A stretch of 64,000 nucleotides of DNA from CAZFLM01 sp964519955 (GCA_964519955.1 CAZFLM010000003.1:1-64000), one strand, 5' to 3'. Positions 52,933-61,325 are shown, counted from the first letter of the stretch. A program made the numbers and translations. Notes: generated from the sequence alone by a model not told the origin.

Positions 52933-53751
52933 ATGCCCAACCTGACTATCCGCGCACGCACCTACCAGCAGTTCGACGCCGACTCCGCGCTCGACGTGCC
53001 GGGCGAAGGGTATGGCGGCTGGCGCGAGGCCCAGATCGAGATCGCGCCGGAGCACACCGCCCTCGTCGTGATGCACGCGTGGGACACCGGCGGGCCGGGC
53101 GAGTTCCCGGGCTGGCGGCGGGCCGTGGAGTACATCCCGCGCGCCGAGGCAATCCTGCGCGACGTGTTCCCGCCCCTGCTCCGCGCCGTGCGCCGGGCCG
53201 GCATACCAGTCTTCCACGTCGTCAGCTCCGGCGACTACTACCGCGACCTGCCTGGCTTCCGCCGTGCGGTGGAACTCGCCGGGCCGCCCCCGCCCCCGCC
53301 TGAACGCGTCGCGCCGGACCCCGTGTACGAGCGGCTGGTGGCCTACCGCCGCGAGCATGTGTTCGTGGGCCCGCACAACGAGGCGGGCGTGGCGGAAGGC
53401 TTCCGGCGGCTCGGCTTCGCGGCGGAGGCGCGGCCCGAGGGCGAGGAAGGCATCGCGGAGGACGGCAGGCAGCTCCTGGCCCTCTGCCGCCAGGCCGGGG
53501 TGAACCACCTCATCTACTGCGGCTTCGCGGTGAACTGGTGCCTGCTGCTCTCGCCGGGCGGCATGGCCGAGATGAGCCGCCACGGCCTGCTGTGCTCCAT
53601 CGTCGCGGACGCCACGACGGCGGTCGAGAACCGCGAGTCGGCGCGGACCGAGGCGCACAAGGAGGAGGCGCTCTGGCGCGTGGCACTGGCATACGGCTTC
53701 GTGTTCGAGAGCGCGGGCCTGGTCGCCGCCCTCGGTCAGGCAGGCACATAG
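52933..53751 (+). CDS. Isochorismatase-like cysteine hydrolase
   Basis: 272 aa, Rossmann-like fold. Catalytic Asp in ALVVMHAWDTGG, and the Cys loop IYCGFAVNWCLLLSPGG in place of the usual GxxTDxCV. Long insertion rich in Pro (GPPPPPPERVAP). Probably hydrolyses an amide or a similar bond; substrate unknown. ATG 52933 follows an ACC spacer with weak SD. Transcribed divergently from the PEP-CTERM gene. Confidence 0.75.
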   Translation: MPNLTIRARTYQQFDADSALDVPGEGYGGWREAQIEIAPEHTALVVMHAWDTGGPGEFPGWRRAVEYIPRAEAILRDVFPPLLRAVRRAGIPVFHVVSSGDYYRDLPGFRRAVELAGPPPPPPERVAPDPVYERLVAYRREHVFVGPHNEAGVAEGFRRLGFAAEARPEGEEGIAEDGRQLLALCRQAGVNHLIYCGFAVNWCLLLSPGGMAEMSRHGLLCSIVADATTAVENRESARTEAHKEEALWRVALAYGFVFESAGLVAALGQAGT

Positions 53752-53755
53752 GGCG

Positions 53756-53784
53756 ACGGGGCGCCCCGCAATGGGACGCCCCGT
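53756..53784 (+). terminator. Hairpin after the isochorismatase-like gene
   Basis: 12-bp stem ACGGGGCGCCCC / GGGACGCCCCGT with one mismatch and a 5-nt loop, immediately after the TAG. Nearly the same hairpin occurs at 60416-60442. Confidence 0.7.
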
Positions 53785-53865
53785 TCAGTCCACCCAGCAA
53801 GCGTCCGCTGCAAGGCATGACCCGTCGCCGGCGGATGCGGGCGCGATGCTGGGTGGTCCGTTGGA

Positions 53866-54771
53866 CTACGGCGCATCGCCGAACCGATGGGCAGCCGTCG
53901 CCGCGGCGATGTCGGCAATCCAGCGGGCGATCTTGGGGTGCGGCAGGAGCCCCTTGGAGGTGGGAACGAGCGGGATGCCCAGGCCCAGTTCGCCGGCCAG
54001 GTTCCCACCGACCTCGCTCGCACCGGACGCCACGTAGACGCCCGCCACCAGCAAGCGCCTGGCCCCTTGCGCGGCGCCCTTGATCCTCGCCACCTCACCC
54101 TCGCCCAGGCGATGCCCCATACCGATGTAGGCCCGCGTGACAGATCGGAACCCGCCGCCGTTGGAGAGCTTGTCGGCAACGCTCTGCATCAGCGCATCCC
54201 ATGACGCCGCGAAGCCAGGATCTCCGTGGGCGACGAGGAGCACGCTCTCGTCCGCCGGCGCCGTGCTGATCTCACGCACCCTCTCCGCCATGATCTCGGG
54301 CAGGAGCGAACTGGTATCGAGCGCGGGAGTGACCACGATCTGCGCGGCCGTGCGCACAAACTGGGCCTTCTCCTGCTTGAGCGTCTTGATCGTCGCCGGA
54401 TCGTAGAGCAACCCGAGCACGCACGGAACGTCAAGGACCGTGTGGGCGCTCAGAGTGATGAAGGCCGGCACCACAACGATGTGCCGGATGCCCTGCGATT
54501 CGAGCTTGGCAATCGCCTGAGCCGTGGTTGGCTCGGCGAACTCCAGGAACGCAGCGGTGGACACCGCGTCGGGGCGAGTCTGGCGAAGCACGTCGGATAC
54601 CTCGGCCGCCAGAGAACGGATCGACCTGTTCCACGCCTCGCTCGGCGCCCCATGGGCGAGTACGACGACGCCGAGCTTGGGAGCGGGCCTCGCGAACGCC
54701 TGCTGAGCCGGCGCCACCGAGAGTGCTAACAGAGCCCAGGCGAAGATGGGCAATGCGGATTGTCGTCTCAT
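53866..54771 (-). CDS. Exported CbiX/sirohydrochlorin chelatase-like protein
   Basis: 301 aa. Signal peptide (IFAWALLALSVAPAQQAFA) then two CbiX-like halves: LGVVVLAHGAPSEAWNRS and VLLVAHGDPGFAASW, each with the metal-binding His-Gly. GIRHIVVVPAFIT and ARRLLVAGVYVASG fit the chelatase fold. Classical CbiX is cytoplasmic; an exported form may load metals in the periplasm (inference). SD AGGAGA precedes the ATG. No other cobalamin or siroheme gene is near. Confidence 0.78.
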   Translation of the reverse strand: MRRQSALPIFAWALLALSVAPAQQAFARPAPKLGVVVLAHGAPSEAWNRSIRSLAAEVSDVLRQTRPDAVSTAAFLEFAEPTTAQAIAKLESQGIRHIVVVPAFITLSAHTVLDVPCVLGLLYDPATIKTLKQEKAQFVRTAAQIVVTPALDTSSLLPEIMAERVREISTAPADESVLLVAHGDPGFAASWDALMQSVADKLSNGGGFRSVTRAYIGMGHRLGEGEVARIKGAAQGARRLLVAGVYVASGASEVGGNLAGELGLGIPLVPTSKGLLPHPKIARWIADIAAATAAHRFGDAP

Positions 54772-54855
54772 TGAACTCTCCTATCTGCGGAACGCACGCC
54801 GCCCACGACTCGGATGCTCGCAAGCGGCGCGCGCGGAACTGGCGCGTGAACCCGA

Positions 54856-55521
54856 TCAGAATCCGTAGGACACGAAGCCGGAGTGACCGCCCGGGCGCTT
54901 CACCTTGGCATGGCTGTCCATGTACAGGTAATTCAGCGCTTCATGGTGAGGCCACTTGACCGTCTTCCCATTCACCAAGACGGAGTCGCGACAGATCACC
55001 TTGTTGCACACATCGCCATCAGCGCCGCTGTGTCCCGGGGCGGCGTCCAGGCATTGTCCGTCATACGCCTCCCACATGCTCTGCGACATCCCCGACGGAG
55101 CCCAGCCGTCGGGCCAGCCGAAGCACTTCTCCATCATGTCGACCCCGTAGAAGGCGTAGCTCACCGAAAACGGCCCTGCCGCCGGCACGCCGCGCAGCCT
55201 CGACGGGCAGACGAATATGCCGCTGTTCCTGATGTAGGGCTCCAGTACCACGAGGGGAGACAGGACGTGGTCCGCAGGGTCCTCGGTCTTTGTGATCCGG
55301 CCTGGAAAGAGGATCCGGACGAGAGGCATGCAGTTGTCGTAGTCCTGGCAGTACACCGCCGTCGCCAACCCGATCTGCCGCAGATTGGACAGACAGGTCG
55401 TCTGCCGAGCCTTCTCCCGAGCCTGCCAGAACACGGGAAAGAGGATTGCTGCAAGTATCGCTATAATCGCTATTACGACTAGAAGCTCAATCAGTGTGAA
55501 AGCAGCGCGCTTGGCCATCAT
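54856..55521 (-). CDS. Prepilin-like DUF1559 protein A
   Basis: 221 aa. Type IV prepilin leader: AKRAAFTLIELLVVIAIIAI, with the Phe-Thr-Leu-Ile-Glu methylation site. The DUF1559 core includes CLSNLRQIGLATAVYCQDYD, pilin-like strands, and LNYLYMDSHAKVKRPGG (H-x-DG-like ending of the family). It forms surface pseudopili or minor pilins. SD GGAG before ATG 55521. The first 60 bp are AT-rich relative to the window. Confidence 0.93.
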   Translation of the reverse strand: MMAKRAAFTLIELLVVIAIIAILAAILFPVFWQAREKARQTTCLSNLRQIGLATAVYCQDYDNCMPLVRILFPGRITKTEDPADHVLSPLVVLEPYIRNSGIFVCPSRLRGVPAAGPFSVSYAFYGVDMMEKCFGWPDGWAPSGMSQSMWEAYDGQCLDAAPGHSGADGDVCNKVICRDSVLVNGKTVKWPHHEALNYLYMDSHAKVKRPGGHSGFVSYGF

Positions 55522-55612
55522 GGGTTCTCCTCTATGGCACGATAGGGGTTCCCGGACCCATGGCGAGGCGGTATGATGCTCACTGTAGGGGGCGGCATCT
55601 GCCGTCTCTCCG

Positions 55613-55645
55613 CGGCGCGCGGGTGTTGCCCACACCCGCGCGCCG
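55613..55645 (-). terminator. Hairpin between the two prepilin genes
   Basis: Perfect 14-bp stem CGGCGCGCGGGTGT with loop TGCCC/GGGCA, 25 bp after the second prepilin stop. Separates the two genes' transcripts. Confidence 0.7.
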
Positions 55646-55670
55646 TTCCCTTCAGGGCCCGATCAGGCCC

Positions 55671-56354
55671 TCAGTGAAGGTCGTGCATGTTGTCGTCCTG
55701 CGAGCGAACCGTCGAATCCCACTTCAGGGCCTTGGCATGTCCGTCCAGGAATCCGTAGTTCGAGGAGCCCGTGTGACGGGCGGTGTCCAGCAGATCGCCG
55801 TACACAGGAGGCCAGGCAGCGGTTCCTGCGTACCAGTCGCCGTTGGGGAGCCAACTGTCGTAGCACAGGTCGTAGTACGCGCTGTATGCATCGCTGGGAT
55901 CGTTGTCCGGCCTGCTCGCCCAGTTCCGCGCTCGCTCCGCGATCAGTACTGTGTCCGCCGGTTCCTCGCACACGGCAAGTGATCGGGACCCCGCCGTCAG
56001 CAGACCGTTCATCAGGTAGCTGCCCCAGAGGTGCTTGTCGCTCCTGTCGGGATCCGAGGGACACCAGTAGATCTGCTCGTTCTTCATGTACGGCTGCAGT
56101 CCGGCGTACCACAGGTAGATCACTGTGGAGGCTCCGTGCGCATCGACCTCCATCGTGATCGGCAGCCCTTCGTCGTAGTCCTGACAGTACAGCGTGATGC
56201 CGAGGCTGTACTGCTTCACGTTGCTCAGGCAGCTCGTCTGCCGGGCTTTCTCGCGCGCCTGAGTGAACACCGGGAATAGGATGGCTGCTAGTATCGCTAT
56301 AATTGCGATAACTACCAGCAACTCGATCAGCGTGAATGCTGAACGCCTGGTCAT
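55671..56354 (-). CDS. Prepilin-like DUF1559 protein B
   Basis: 227 aa. Leader TRRSAFTLIELLVVIAIIAI, then CLSNVKQYSLGITLYCQDYDEGLPITM, WCPSDPDRSDKHLWGSYLMNG and the C-terminal NYGFLDGHAKALKWD typical of DUF1559. AGGAGG before ATG 56354. Its leader codons resemble those of prepilin A (about 150 bp duplicated and diverged), suggesting tandem gene duplication. Confidence 0.93.
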   Translation of the reverse strand: MTRRSAFTLIELLVVIAIIAILAAILFPVFTQAREKARQTSCLSNVKQYSLGITLYCQDYDEGLPITMEVDAHGASTVIYLWYAGLQPYMKNEQIYWCPSDPDRSDKHLWGSYLMNGLLTAGSRSLAVCEEPADTVLIAERARNWASRPDNDPSDAYSAYYDLCYDSWLPNGDWYAGTAAWPPVYGDLLDTARHTGSSNYGFLDGHAKALKWDSTVRSQDDNMHDLH

Positions 56355-56510
56355 GGTTGATCCTCCTGTTGTCACGCCGTCACTCCTGACGGATGTCGAT
56401 GTGCGGATCGCGCCGCTCAGCAGCGCGTGCCACGCTCGGCCCTGCCTCCGCCTGACAGGTTTGTGCAGCCGCACCGCCCGGCATGTGCCCCAGACGGCGC
56501 CACACACACG

Positions 56511-56558
56511 AAAAGGGCGCGAGCGTGCGGGCGGCACCAGGCCACCCCACTCGCGCCC
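56511..56558 (-). terminator. Terminator of the feo operon
   Basis: Nine-bp stem GGGCGCGAG / CTCGCGCCC (56515-56523, 56550-56558) with a 26-nt loop, followed by TTTT on the minus strand, 55 bp after the last small gene. Confidence 0.65.
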
Positions 56559-56613
56559 TCACTTCCCGGCTCCTCGTGCCGGGCCGTAGGACCCACGGTC
56601 TAGCCGCGGCGGC

Positions 56614-56838
56614 TCATGCCGTCTCGGCCAGCACCTCAATCAACTTCCTGCGGAGCGCCGCCAATCGCTTCGACTTGAACGCGCTCCTCGTCTCCTCCAG
56701 CACGCCGATCGTCTCGAGTATGGTCCGCCTCAACTCCACCTCGCGCGGACACAACAGCGGCCGGCCACAGTCGAACGAACCGCACGAGCCGGACCGCTCC
56801 CCCTCGCCGGCGCACCGTCCATCCTCACCGTCGCTCAC
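56614..56838 (-). CDS. Small Cys-rich protein, last gene of the feo operon
   Basis: 74 aa from a GTG at 56838 that overlaps the preceding stop (GTGA). Four Cys in the first half (RCAG, GSCGS, DCGRPLLCP), then a helix ILETIGVLEETRSAFKSKRLAALRRKLIEVLAET that I recall from uncharacterised small bacterial proteins. It may bind an Fe-S centre or iron. Too short to be sure, but coupling to feoB and conserved-looking helices favour a real gene. Confidence 0.62.
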   Translation of the reverse strand: MSDGEDGRCAGEGERSGSCGSFDCGRPLLCPREVELRRTILETIGVLEETRSAFKSKRLAALRRKLIEVLAETA

Positions 56839-56996
56839 GGCTCCGGCCTCGTGGATCGAGCGCACTTGACCGGGCAGCCCTTGCACGAGCCACAACCGCT
56901 CTCGTCCCGCACGTCGGTCGTCGAGCGCCTGACCGACGCCGCGAGCATGCCGGCCGCACTCGCCACAATGGCAATTACCAACGCAGTCTCCCACAT
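56835..56996 (-). CDS. FeoB-associated Cys-rich membrane protein
   Basis: 53 aa: one N-terminal transmembrane helix (WETALVIAIVASAAGMLAASV), then a cytoplasmic GCGSCKGCPVKC cluster, as in the small proteins that accompany FeoB in many phyla (FeoC-like role). GGGGGA precedes ATG 56996. Its stop overlaps the next gene by 4 nt. Confidence 0.85.
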   Translation of the reverse strand: MWETALVIAIVASAAGMLAASVRRSTTDVRDESGCGSCKGCPVKCARSTRPEP

Positions 56997-57007
56997 GGCA
57001 TGTCCCC

Positions 57008-59155
57008 CTAGACCCCGCCGCCGAGCGCCACGCCGATCTGATAGACCGTTGTCGTGACCAAGTATGCCAGCACCGTGAGGCCGCCAAACTGCAGAAACGC
57101 CCACTTCCACGAACCGCTCTCGCGCCGGGTAACCGCGACCGTCGCCACACACGGCGCACTGATCAAGCAGAAGAGCATGATGCAGAAGCCCGTCAGCGGC
57201 GAGTAGCGCTCACGCAGCTTGGCCCGCAACCCGGCAGACTCCTGATCCGCCTCGCCCATCGAGTAGACGATGCCCAACTGAGCGACAAAGACCTCCTTGG
57301 CCGCGACGGCGCCGATGAGGGCGGTACCGATCCGCCAGTCGAAGCCCATCGGCTTGAGAACCGGGGCCAGGGCGTGGCCCAATCGGCCGGCTACGGTGTG
57401 GCGCAGTTCCTCGTTGGCCTCTCGGTTGTCAACGGCCGCCAACTGCGCGTCCCTGGCCGCGGGATCAGCCACCGAGGCGACGATCCCGTTGCGGGCACTG
57501 GCGAACTCAGCCCGGCGTGCCTCGGGCAGCTTCGGGTAGCTCGTGGCCGCCCACAGCAGGATCGAGAACCCGAGGATCGTCGTTCCAGCCTTCTGCAGAT
57601 ACTGCCATCCCCGGTCCCACATGTGGATGAGGACGCTCCGGACAGTTGGCATCCGGTATGGTGGCAGTTCCATCACGAACGGCACCGACGGGCCCTTCAG
57701 CACGGTAGCCCTCAGCAGCTTGGCCACCGTCACCGCCAGCACGAGGCCGATCGCGTAGACGACCCAGAGCATCGGGGCGTGCCATTGACTAGGGAAGAAG
57801 GCAGGGATGATCAGTGCGTAGATCGGCATCCGCGCGCCACAGCTCATCAGGGGCACGATCAACATCGTCGTCAGCCGGTCCCGCCGGTCCTCCAGCGTGC
57901 GGGTGGCCATGATGGCAGGCACCGAGCAGCCGAACCCGATCAGCATCGGGATGAAGCTCTTCCCATGCAGGCCAAGCCCATGCATGAGCCGGTCCATAAT
58001 GAACGCCACCCGGGCCATGTAGCCCGTATCCTCGAGTATGGCGATCGCCAGAAAGAGCAGCACGATATTCGGCAGGAACACAACCACGCCACCAACGCCG
58101 CCGATCACGCCGTCGACCAGCAGAGAGCACAGGGGGCTATCGGACCCCGGCGGCCACCAGCCGCCAACCACTCGGCCAAGCCACCCGAACCCCACCTCGA
58201 TCCAGTTCATTGGGGGGCTGCCGAGCGTGAACGTAAGCTGGAACACGGCATACATGATCACCAGCAGCAGCGGGATCCCCACCCACCGATGGGTGACGAC
58301 CGCGTCGACCCGGTCCGACGTTGTCCTGCCGGACTCGGCAGCCGCGCGTACCGCCGCCGCCATGATCTGCGAGACGTACTGGTAGCGCCGAGCCGCCATC
58401 GTGACCGTGGGGCTCTCTCCCAGGGCCGCCTCCAGCCGCGCCGCGCACGCCTCCACCTGCGCCCCCACACCGGCCCGATCGACCCGTGCACGGAGGTCGA
58501 CGTCCCCCTCCAGTATCCTGGCGGCTACCCAGCGAGGCTCAAACGAGCCCACAACATCGGCGTGCGGCTCCAGGACGGCCGCCAGCGCCCCGATCTCGGC
58601 CTCCATCTGGCCACCGTAGTCGACGCGTATGGCCGGATGGGTCGGTAGGCCATGCGAGCGCGCCGCAGCCGAGGCCACCGCCTCCAGGAGTTCGTCGACC
58701 CCCTCAGCGCGGCTCGCCACTGTTTCCACCACGGGCGCCCCCAACCTACCGGCCAACTCGGCGGTGTCTATCAGGCAGCCGCGCCGTTTGGCGACATCGC
58801 TCATGTTGAGGGCAAGCACCAGAGGCAGCCCCGTCTCCGCAAGCTGCGTCGTCAGGTAGAGGTTGCGTTCCAGGTTCGAAGCATCCAGCACGTCGACCAC
58901 CACGTCCGGCCTCTGATCGGTGAGGAAGCTCCGTGCCGCCACCTCGTCATCCGACGAGGCAGCCATGCCGTAGATACCGGGTAGGTCGACGATCCGGTAC
59001 TCGATGCCCGCGTGCCGGCGCACGCCCTCCTTGCACTCCACCGTGACGCCGGGATAGTTGCCGACATGCTGGCGTCCGCCGGTCAGTGCGTTGAACAGGG
59101 TCGTCTTGCCCGCGTTAGGGTTGCCGGCCAGGCCCACGGTGATCGCGGTTCTCAT
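57008..59155 (-). CDS. feoB: Ferrous iron transporter FeoB
   Basis: 715 aa. Cytoplasmic G domain: G1 GNPNAGKTTLFNALTG, G3 VDLPGIYG, G4 LNMSD; GDI-like spacer; then a polytopic transporter with two Gate regions (GFGCSVPAIMATRTLED; Cys-containing AAKEVFVAQLGIV). It imports Fe(II). Start 59155 leaves AAGGAA upstream. Clustered with feoA, a DtxR regulator and two Cys-rich small proteins. Confidence 0.96.
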   Translation of the reverse strand: MRTAITVGLAGNPNAGKTTLFNALTGGRQHVGNYPGVTVECKEGVRRHAGIEYRIVDLPGIYGMAASSDDEVAARSFLTDQRPDVVVDVLDASNLERNLYLTTQLAETGLPLVLALNMSDVAKRRGCLIDTAELAGRLGAPVVETVASRAEGVDELLEAVASAAARSHGLPTHPAIRVDYGGQMEAEIGALAAVLEPHADVVGSFEPRWVAARILEGDVDLRARVDRAGVGAQVEACAARLEAALGESPTVTMAARRYQYVSQIMAAAVRAAAESGRTTSDRVDAVVTHRWVGIPLLLVIMYAVFQLTFTLGSPPMNWIEVGFGWLGRVVGGWWPPGSDSPLCSLLVDGVIGGVGGVVVFLPNIVLLFLAIAILEDTGYMARVAFIMDRLMHGLGLHGKSFIPMLIGFGCSVPAIMATRTLEDRRDRLTTMLIVPLMSCGARMPIYALIIPAFFPSQWHAPMLWVVYAIGLVLAVTVAKLLRATVLKGPSVPFVMELPPYRMPTVRSVLIHMWDRGWQYLQKAGTTILGFSILLWAATSYPKLPEARRAEFASARNGIVASVADPAARDAQLAAVDNREANEELRHTVAGRLGHALAPVLKPMGFDWRIGTALIGAVAAKEVFVAQLGIVYSMGEADQESAGLRAKLRERYSPLTGFCIMLFCLISAPCVATVAVTRRESGSWKWAFLQFGGLTVLAYLVTTTVYQIGVALGGGV

Positions 59156-59261
59156 GCAGCAGTCGGTTCCTTCCCCCGCGCACCGAGGAGGTATACGGCA
59201 GGGCACACAAGTTTCGCTTAGGCGAAAACTGAGCGCAAAAAAGAAGAGGACACGGCACTGA

Positions 59262-59477
59262 CTAGGCCACCAGCACTTTGTGAGCCATGCCCCGGCCCAG
59301 CGCGATCCGGGTGCCCATCACGGCTACCAGCGATGGGCCATGCATCGAGTTGATCAGCACCTCGACCTCAACGCCTGGCAGCACGCCCAAGGCAGCCAAC
59401 CGGCTGACGACGCCGTGCCCTCCCGCAACCGACACCACTCGGACCCGCCGTCCCGCCTCAACCGCGGATAGCGACAT
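59262..59477 (-). CDS. feoA: Ferrous iron transport protein FeoA
   Basis: 71-aa SH3-like barrel (SLSAVEAGRRVRVVSVAGGHGVVSRLAALGVLPGVEVEVLI). AGGAGG precedes ATG 59477. It helps FeoB; it lies between the regulator and feoB. The regulator carries its own FeoA-like domain. Confidence 0.93.
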   Translation of the reverse strand: MSLSAVEAGRRVRVVSVAGGHGVVSRLAALGVLPGVEVEVLINSMHGPSLVAVMGTRIALGRGMAHKVLVA

Positions 59478-59524
59478 CGTCAGACCTCCTCGGGAACAAA
59501 CCCGCACACCTACCGCCCCAGACA

Positions 59525-60283
59525 CTACAACGCCTGCACGCGGACGCCTGCGGCTTCCTCTTTGCGCAGCGACAGGTGATAGCCCCTCACCTTGACATCC
59601 ACTGGGTCGCCCAGCGGCGCCACCCGCTCGACTTCAACCAGAGCGCCCGGTGCAATTCCCATCTCCGCCATTCGCCGCACGGCATCGCGCCGCCCCCCAA
59701 CCTTCAGGACCCTCGCCTTCCTGTGCTCGCCAAGCTCCAGCAGGGTGCCCGTCGAGTGCAAGTCGTGTTCCGCCTGGCCTGCACGAGCCACCAACTCGTC
59801 CAGGACCTCGGCCACGCACTGCGCGCAGCGTTCGCGGGTCGGACTGTGGCTGCAGCGATAGCCGGCGTCCGCAACCCACCTGGCGCCTGCTCGCGGACAC
59901 ACCTGCACGAACTCCGCATACTGCACCAGGCGCTCCAAGATGCTCCTGGGAACCGCGTGCTCCATCTGACAGGCTGCCGCATCGGCTTCCGTCGCATCGA
60001 CAGCCAGCACCGAAACAAAGAACTCGCGGAGCACCTCGTGGCGGCGGATCACATCCTCGGCGACCGTTCGCCCCTCGTCGGTGAGCGTGATCACGTCGTA
60101 CGGGGCGTAGCCGATCAACCCCCGATCCGCAAGCGACCGCAGCGCTCCAGTCACCGACGAGTTGCCGACGCGCAGCCGCTTCGCGATGTCCTTGGGCCGC
60201 ACGGCCTGCTTCTCGGCTATGATCTGGCAAATCGCCTCGAGGTAATCCTCCAGGCTGGCAGTCAGGTTCTCGGTGACCGGCAT
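59525..60283 (-). CDS. DtxR/IdeR-family iron-dependent repressor with C-terminal FeoA domain
   Basis: 252 aa. Winged helix (ASLEDYLEAICQIIAEKQAVRPKDIAKRLRVGNSSVTGALRSL), the metal-binding dimerisation domain (EVLREFFVSVLAVDATEADAAACQMEHAVP with C-x2-E-H) and a C-terminal SH3/FeoA domain (LGEHRKARVLKVGGRRDAVRRMAEMGIAPGALVEVE). A Cys-rich insert (RCSHSPTRERCAQC) between them is extra. It should repress the feo operon when Fe(II) is bound. Start 60283. Confidence 0.92.
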   Translation of the reverse strand: MPVTENLTASLEDYLEAICQIIAEKQAVRPKDIAKRLRVGNSSVTGALRSLADRGLIGYAPYDVITLTDEGRTVAEDVIRRHEVLREFFVSVLAVDATEADAAACQMEHAVPRSILERLVQYAEFVQVCPRAGARWVADAGYRCSHSPTRERCAQCVAEVLDELVARAGQAEHDLHSTGTLLELGEHRKARVLKVGGRRDAVRRMAEMGIAPGALVEVERVAPLGDPVDVKVRGYHLSLRKEEAAGVRVQAL

Positions 60284-60303
60284 CGCAAACCTCAGGGCCG
60301 CGA

Positions 60304-60353
60304 ATAACTTTCGGCTCGACAAAGATTATACGGCTTGATGCAAGCAGTGTCAA
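60304..60353 (-). promoter_or_regulatory. Perfect-consensus promoter and likely DtxR box for the feo operon
   Basis: TTGACA (60348-60353), 17 bp, TATAAT (60325-60330) on the minus strand, both at full consensus. An imperfect palindrome (about 60304-60329, arms ATAACTTTC and AAAGATTAT) covers the -10 and start region and is a candidate DtxR operator. Iron-bound repressor would block a very strong promoter. Confidence 0.75.
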
Positions 60354-60415
60354 GCCAAAGCGGAGTGACGAGCGTCACATCGGGGCTGAGTGGGGCACGG
60401 GGACGCACGCGGAAA

Positions 60416-60442
60416 CGGGGCGCCCCTCTGTGGGACGCCCCG
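60416..60442 (-). terminator. Terminator of the thioester PEP-CTERM gene
   Basis: 11-bp stem CGGGGCGTCCC / GGGGCGCCCCG with loop ACAGA and a following TTTCC. Sequence is close to that of the hairpin at 53756-53784. Confidence 0.75.
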
Positions 60443-60475
60443 CCACCAGCCAACGCGGCCGACCATCAGCCGCAC

Positions 60476-61183
60476 CTACTTGCGGCGCCGGAATCGCGAC
60501 CCGAAGACCGTGAACCCGACACCAAGCCCTGCGAGCATCGCCAACGGCCCCGGCTCCGGGACCGACGTGATTCGAGTCGGCGCCCTCGTGATCAGGTCCT
60601 GGTTCGTCTGGCTCGGATGGCTCGTGCACGCCAGCCACGTCGCCTCACTGGTATTGCTACCCAGGCCCTGCAGGTACGCTGCAGCATAGGTCAGAACGGT
60701 CGAGTTCGTGCCGTCGAAGTACACGGTCCCGCCGCTCGCGCTGCTGCCCTTCACCAGCCCGCTCGAGCTTCCGCCGTCGTACAAGGTCTCCCAGATGGCA
60801 ATCTGCAGCGCAGCCGCGTGGGCGTTGTCCGCCACAGTCGAGCCGTAGGTATTGTACAGATACGCCACTTTCGCCCCGGTCGAGGGCGTGAGAGACTTCG
60901 GGTTCAGGTCGTCCGTCGACTCCAGCGTCACGGTCTCCGTGGTCTGCAGCGTGTCGATCAGGTCCACGCAGTAGGCCGTGAAGTTCTGCTCATAGCCTTC
61001 CGGCACCACACCCGAGAACTGCATCAGGAACTGCCCGGCGTAGTAGTTCCCGCTTCGTATCCCATTGATCGTCACGGCCTGACGGTAGCCATCGCCGATC
61101 TTCTTGATCACGTATGACTGGGCCGACGCGGCCGATCCGACCGCCAACAGACACACCACTGCAAGCAGCGCCTTGCTCTTCAT
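60476..61183 (-). CDS. PEP-CTERM exoprotein with predicted thioester domain
   Basis: 235 aa. Signal peptide (LLAVVCLLAVGSAASAQ). The body has AYCVDL (Cys72) and AALQIAIWE (Gln127), the paired Cys/Gln motifs of the TED thioester-adhesin family, which form an internal thioester that links covalently to host or matrix amines. Sorting tail VPEPGPLAMLAGLGVGFTVFGSRFRRRK. A c-di-GMP-I riboswitch lies upstream. AAGGGG before ATG 61183. The adhesive role is inference from family. Confidence 0.82.
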   Translation of the reverse strand: MKSKALLAVVCLLAVGSAASAQSYVIKKIGDGYRQAVTINGIRSGNYYAGQFLMQFSGVVPEGYEQNFTAYCVDLIDTLQTTETVTLESTDDLNPKSLTPSTGAKVAYLYNTYGSTVADNAHAAALQIAIWETLYDGGSSSGLVKGSSASGGTVYFDGTNSTVLTYAAAYLQGLGSNTSEATWLACTSHPSQTNQDLITRAPTRITSVPEPGPLAMLAGLGVGFTVFGSRFRRRK

Positions 61184-61237
61184 CCTGTACCCCTTCCGTG
61201 TCGCCCGCGCCAACTCCGGCGCGAACGACTAGAGAAG

Positions 61238-61325
61238 CCCTGTCCGGCAGCCCGGCTGCCATACCCGTCGCCGGGCTTAGGTCCGTGGCTTTGCGTCGCC
61301 GGCTTTCACCGGCTTTGCCTCTGAA
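61238..61325 (-). ncRNA. Cyclic di-GMP-I (GEMM) riboswitch
   Basis: Minus strand 5'-to-3' contains AGGCAAAGCCGGTGAAAGCC, the GACGCAAAGCCACGG core, CTAAGCCCGGCGACGGG and the closing GGCAGCCGGGCTGCC. These are the conserved blocks of the class I c-di-GMP aptamer, including the GNRA loop and its receptor. It lies 55 nt before the thioester PEP-CTERM gene. On or off polarity cannot be read. Confidence 0.88.
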
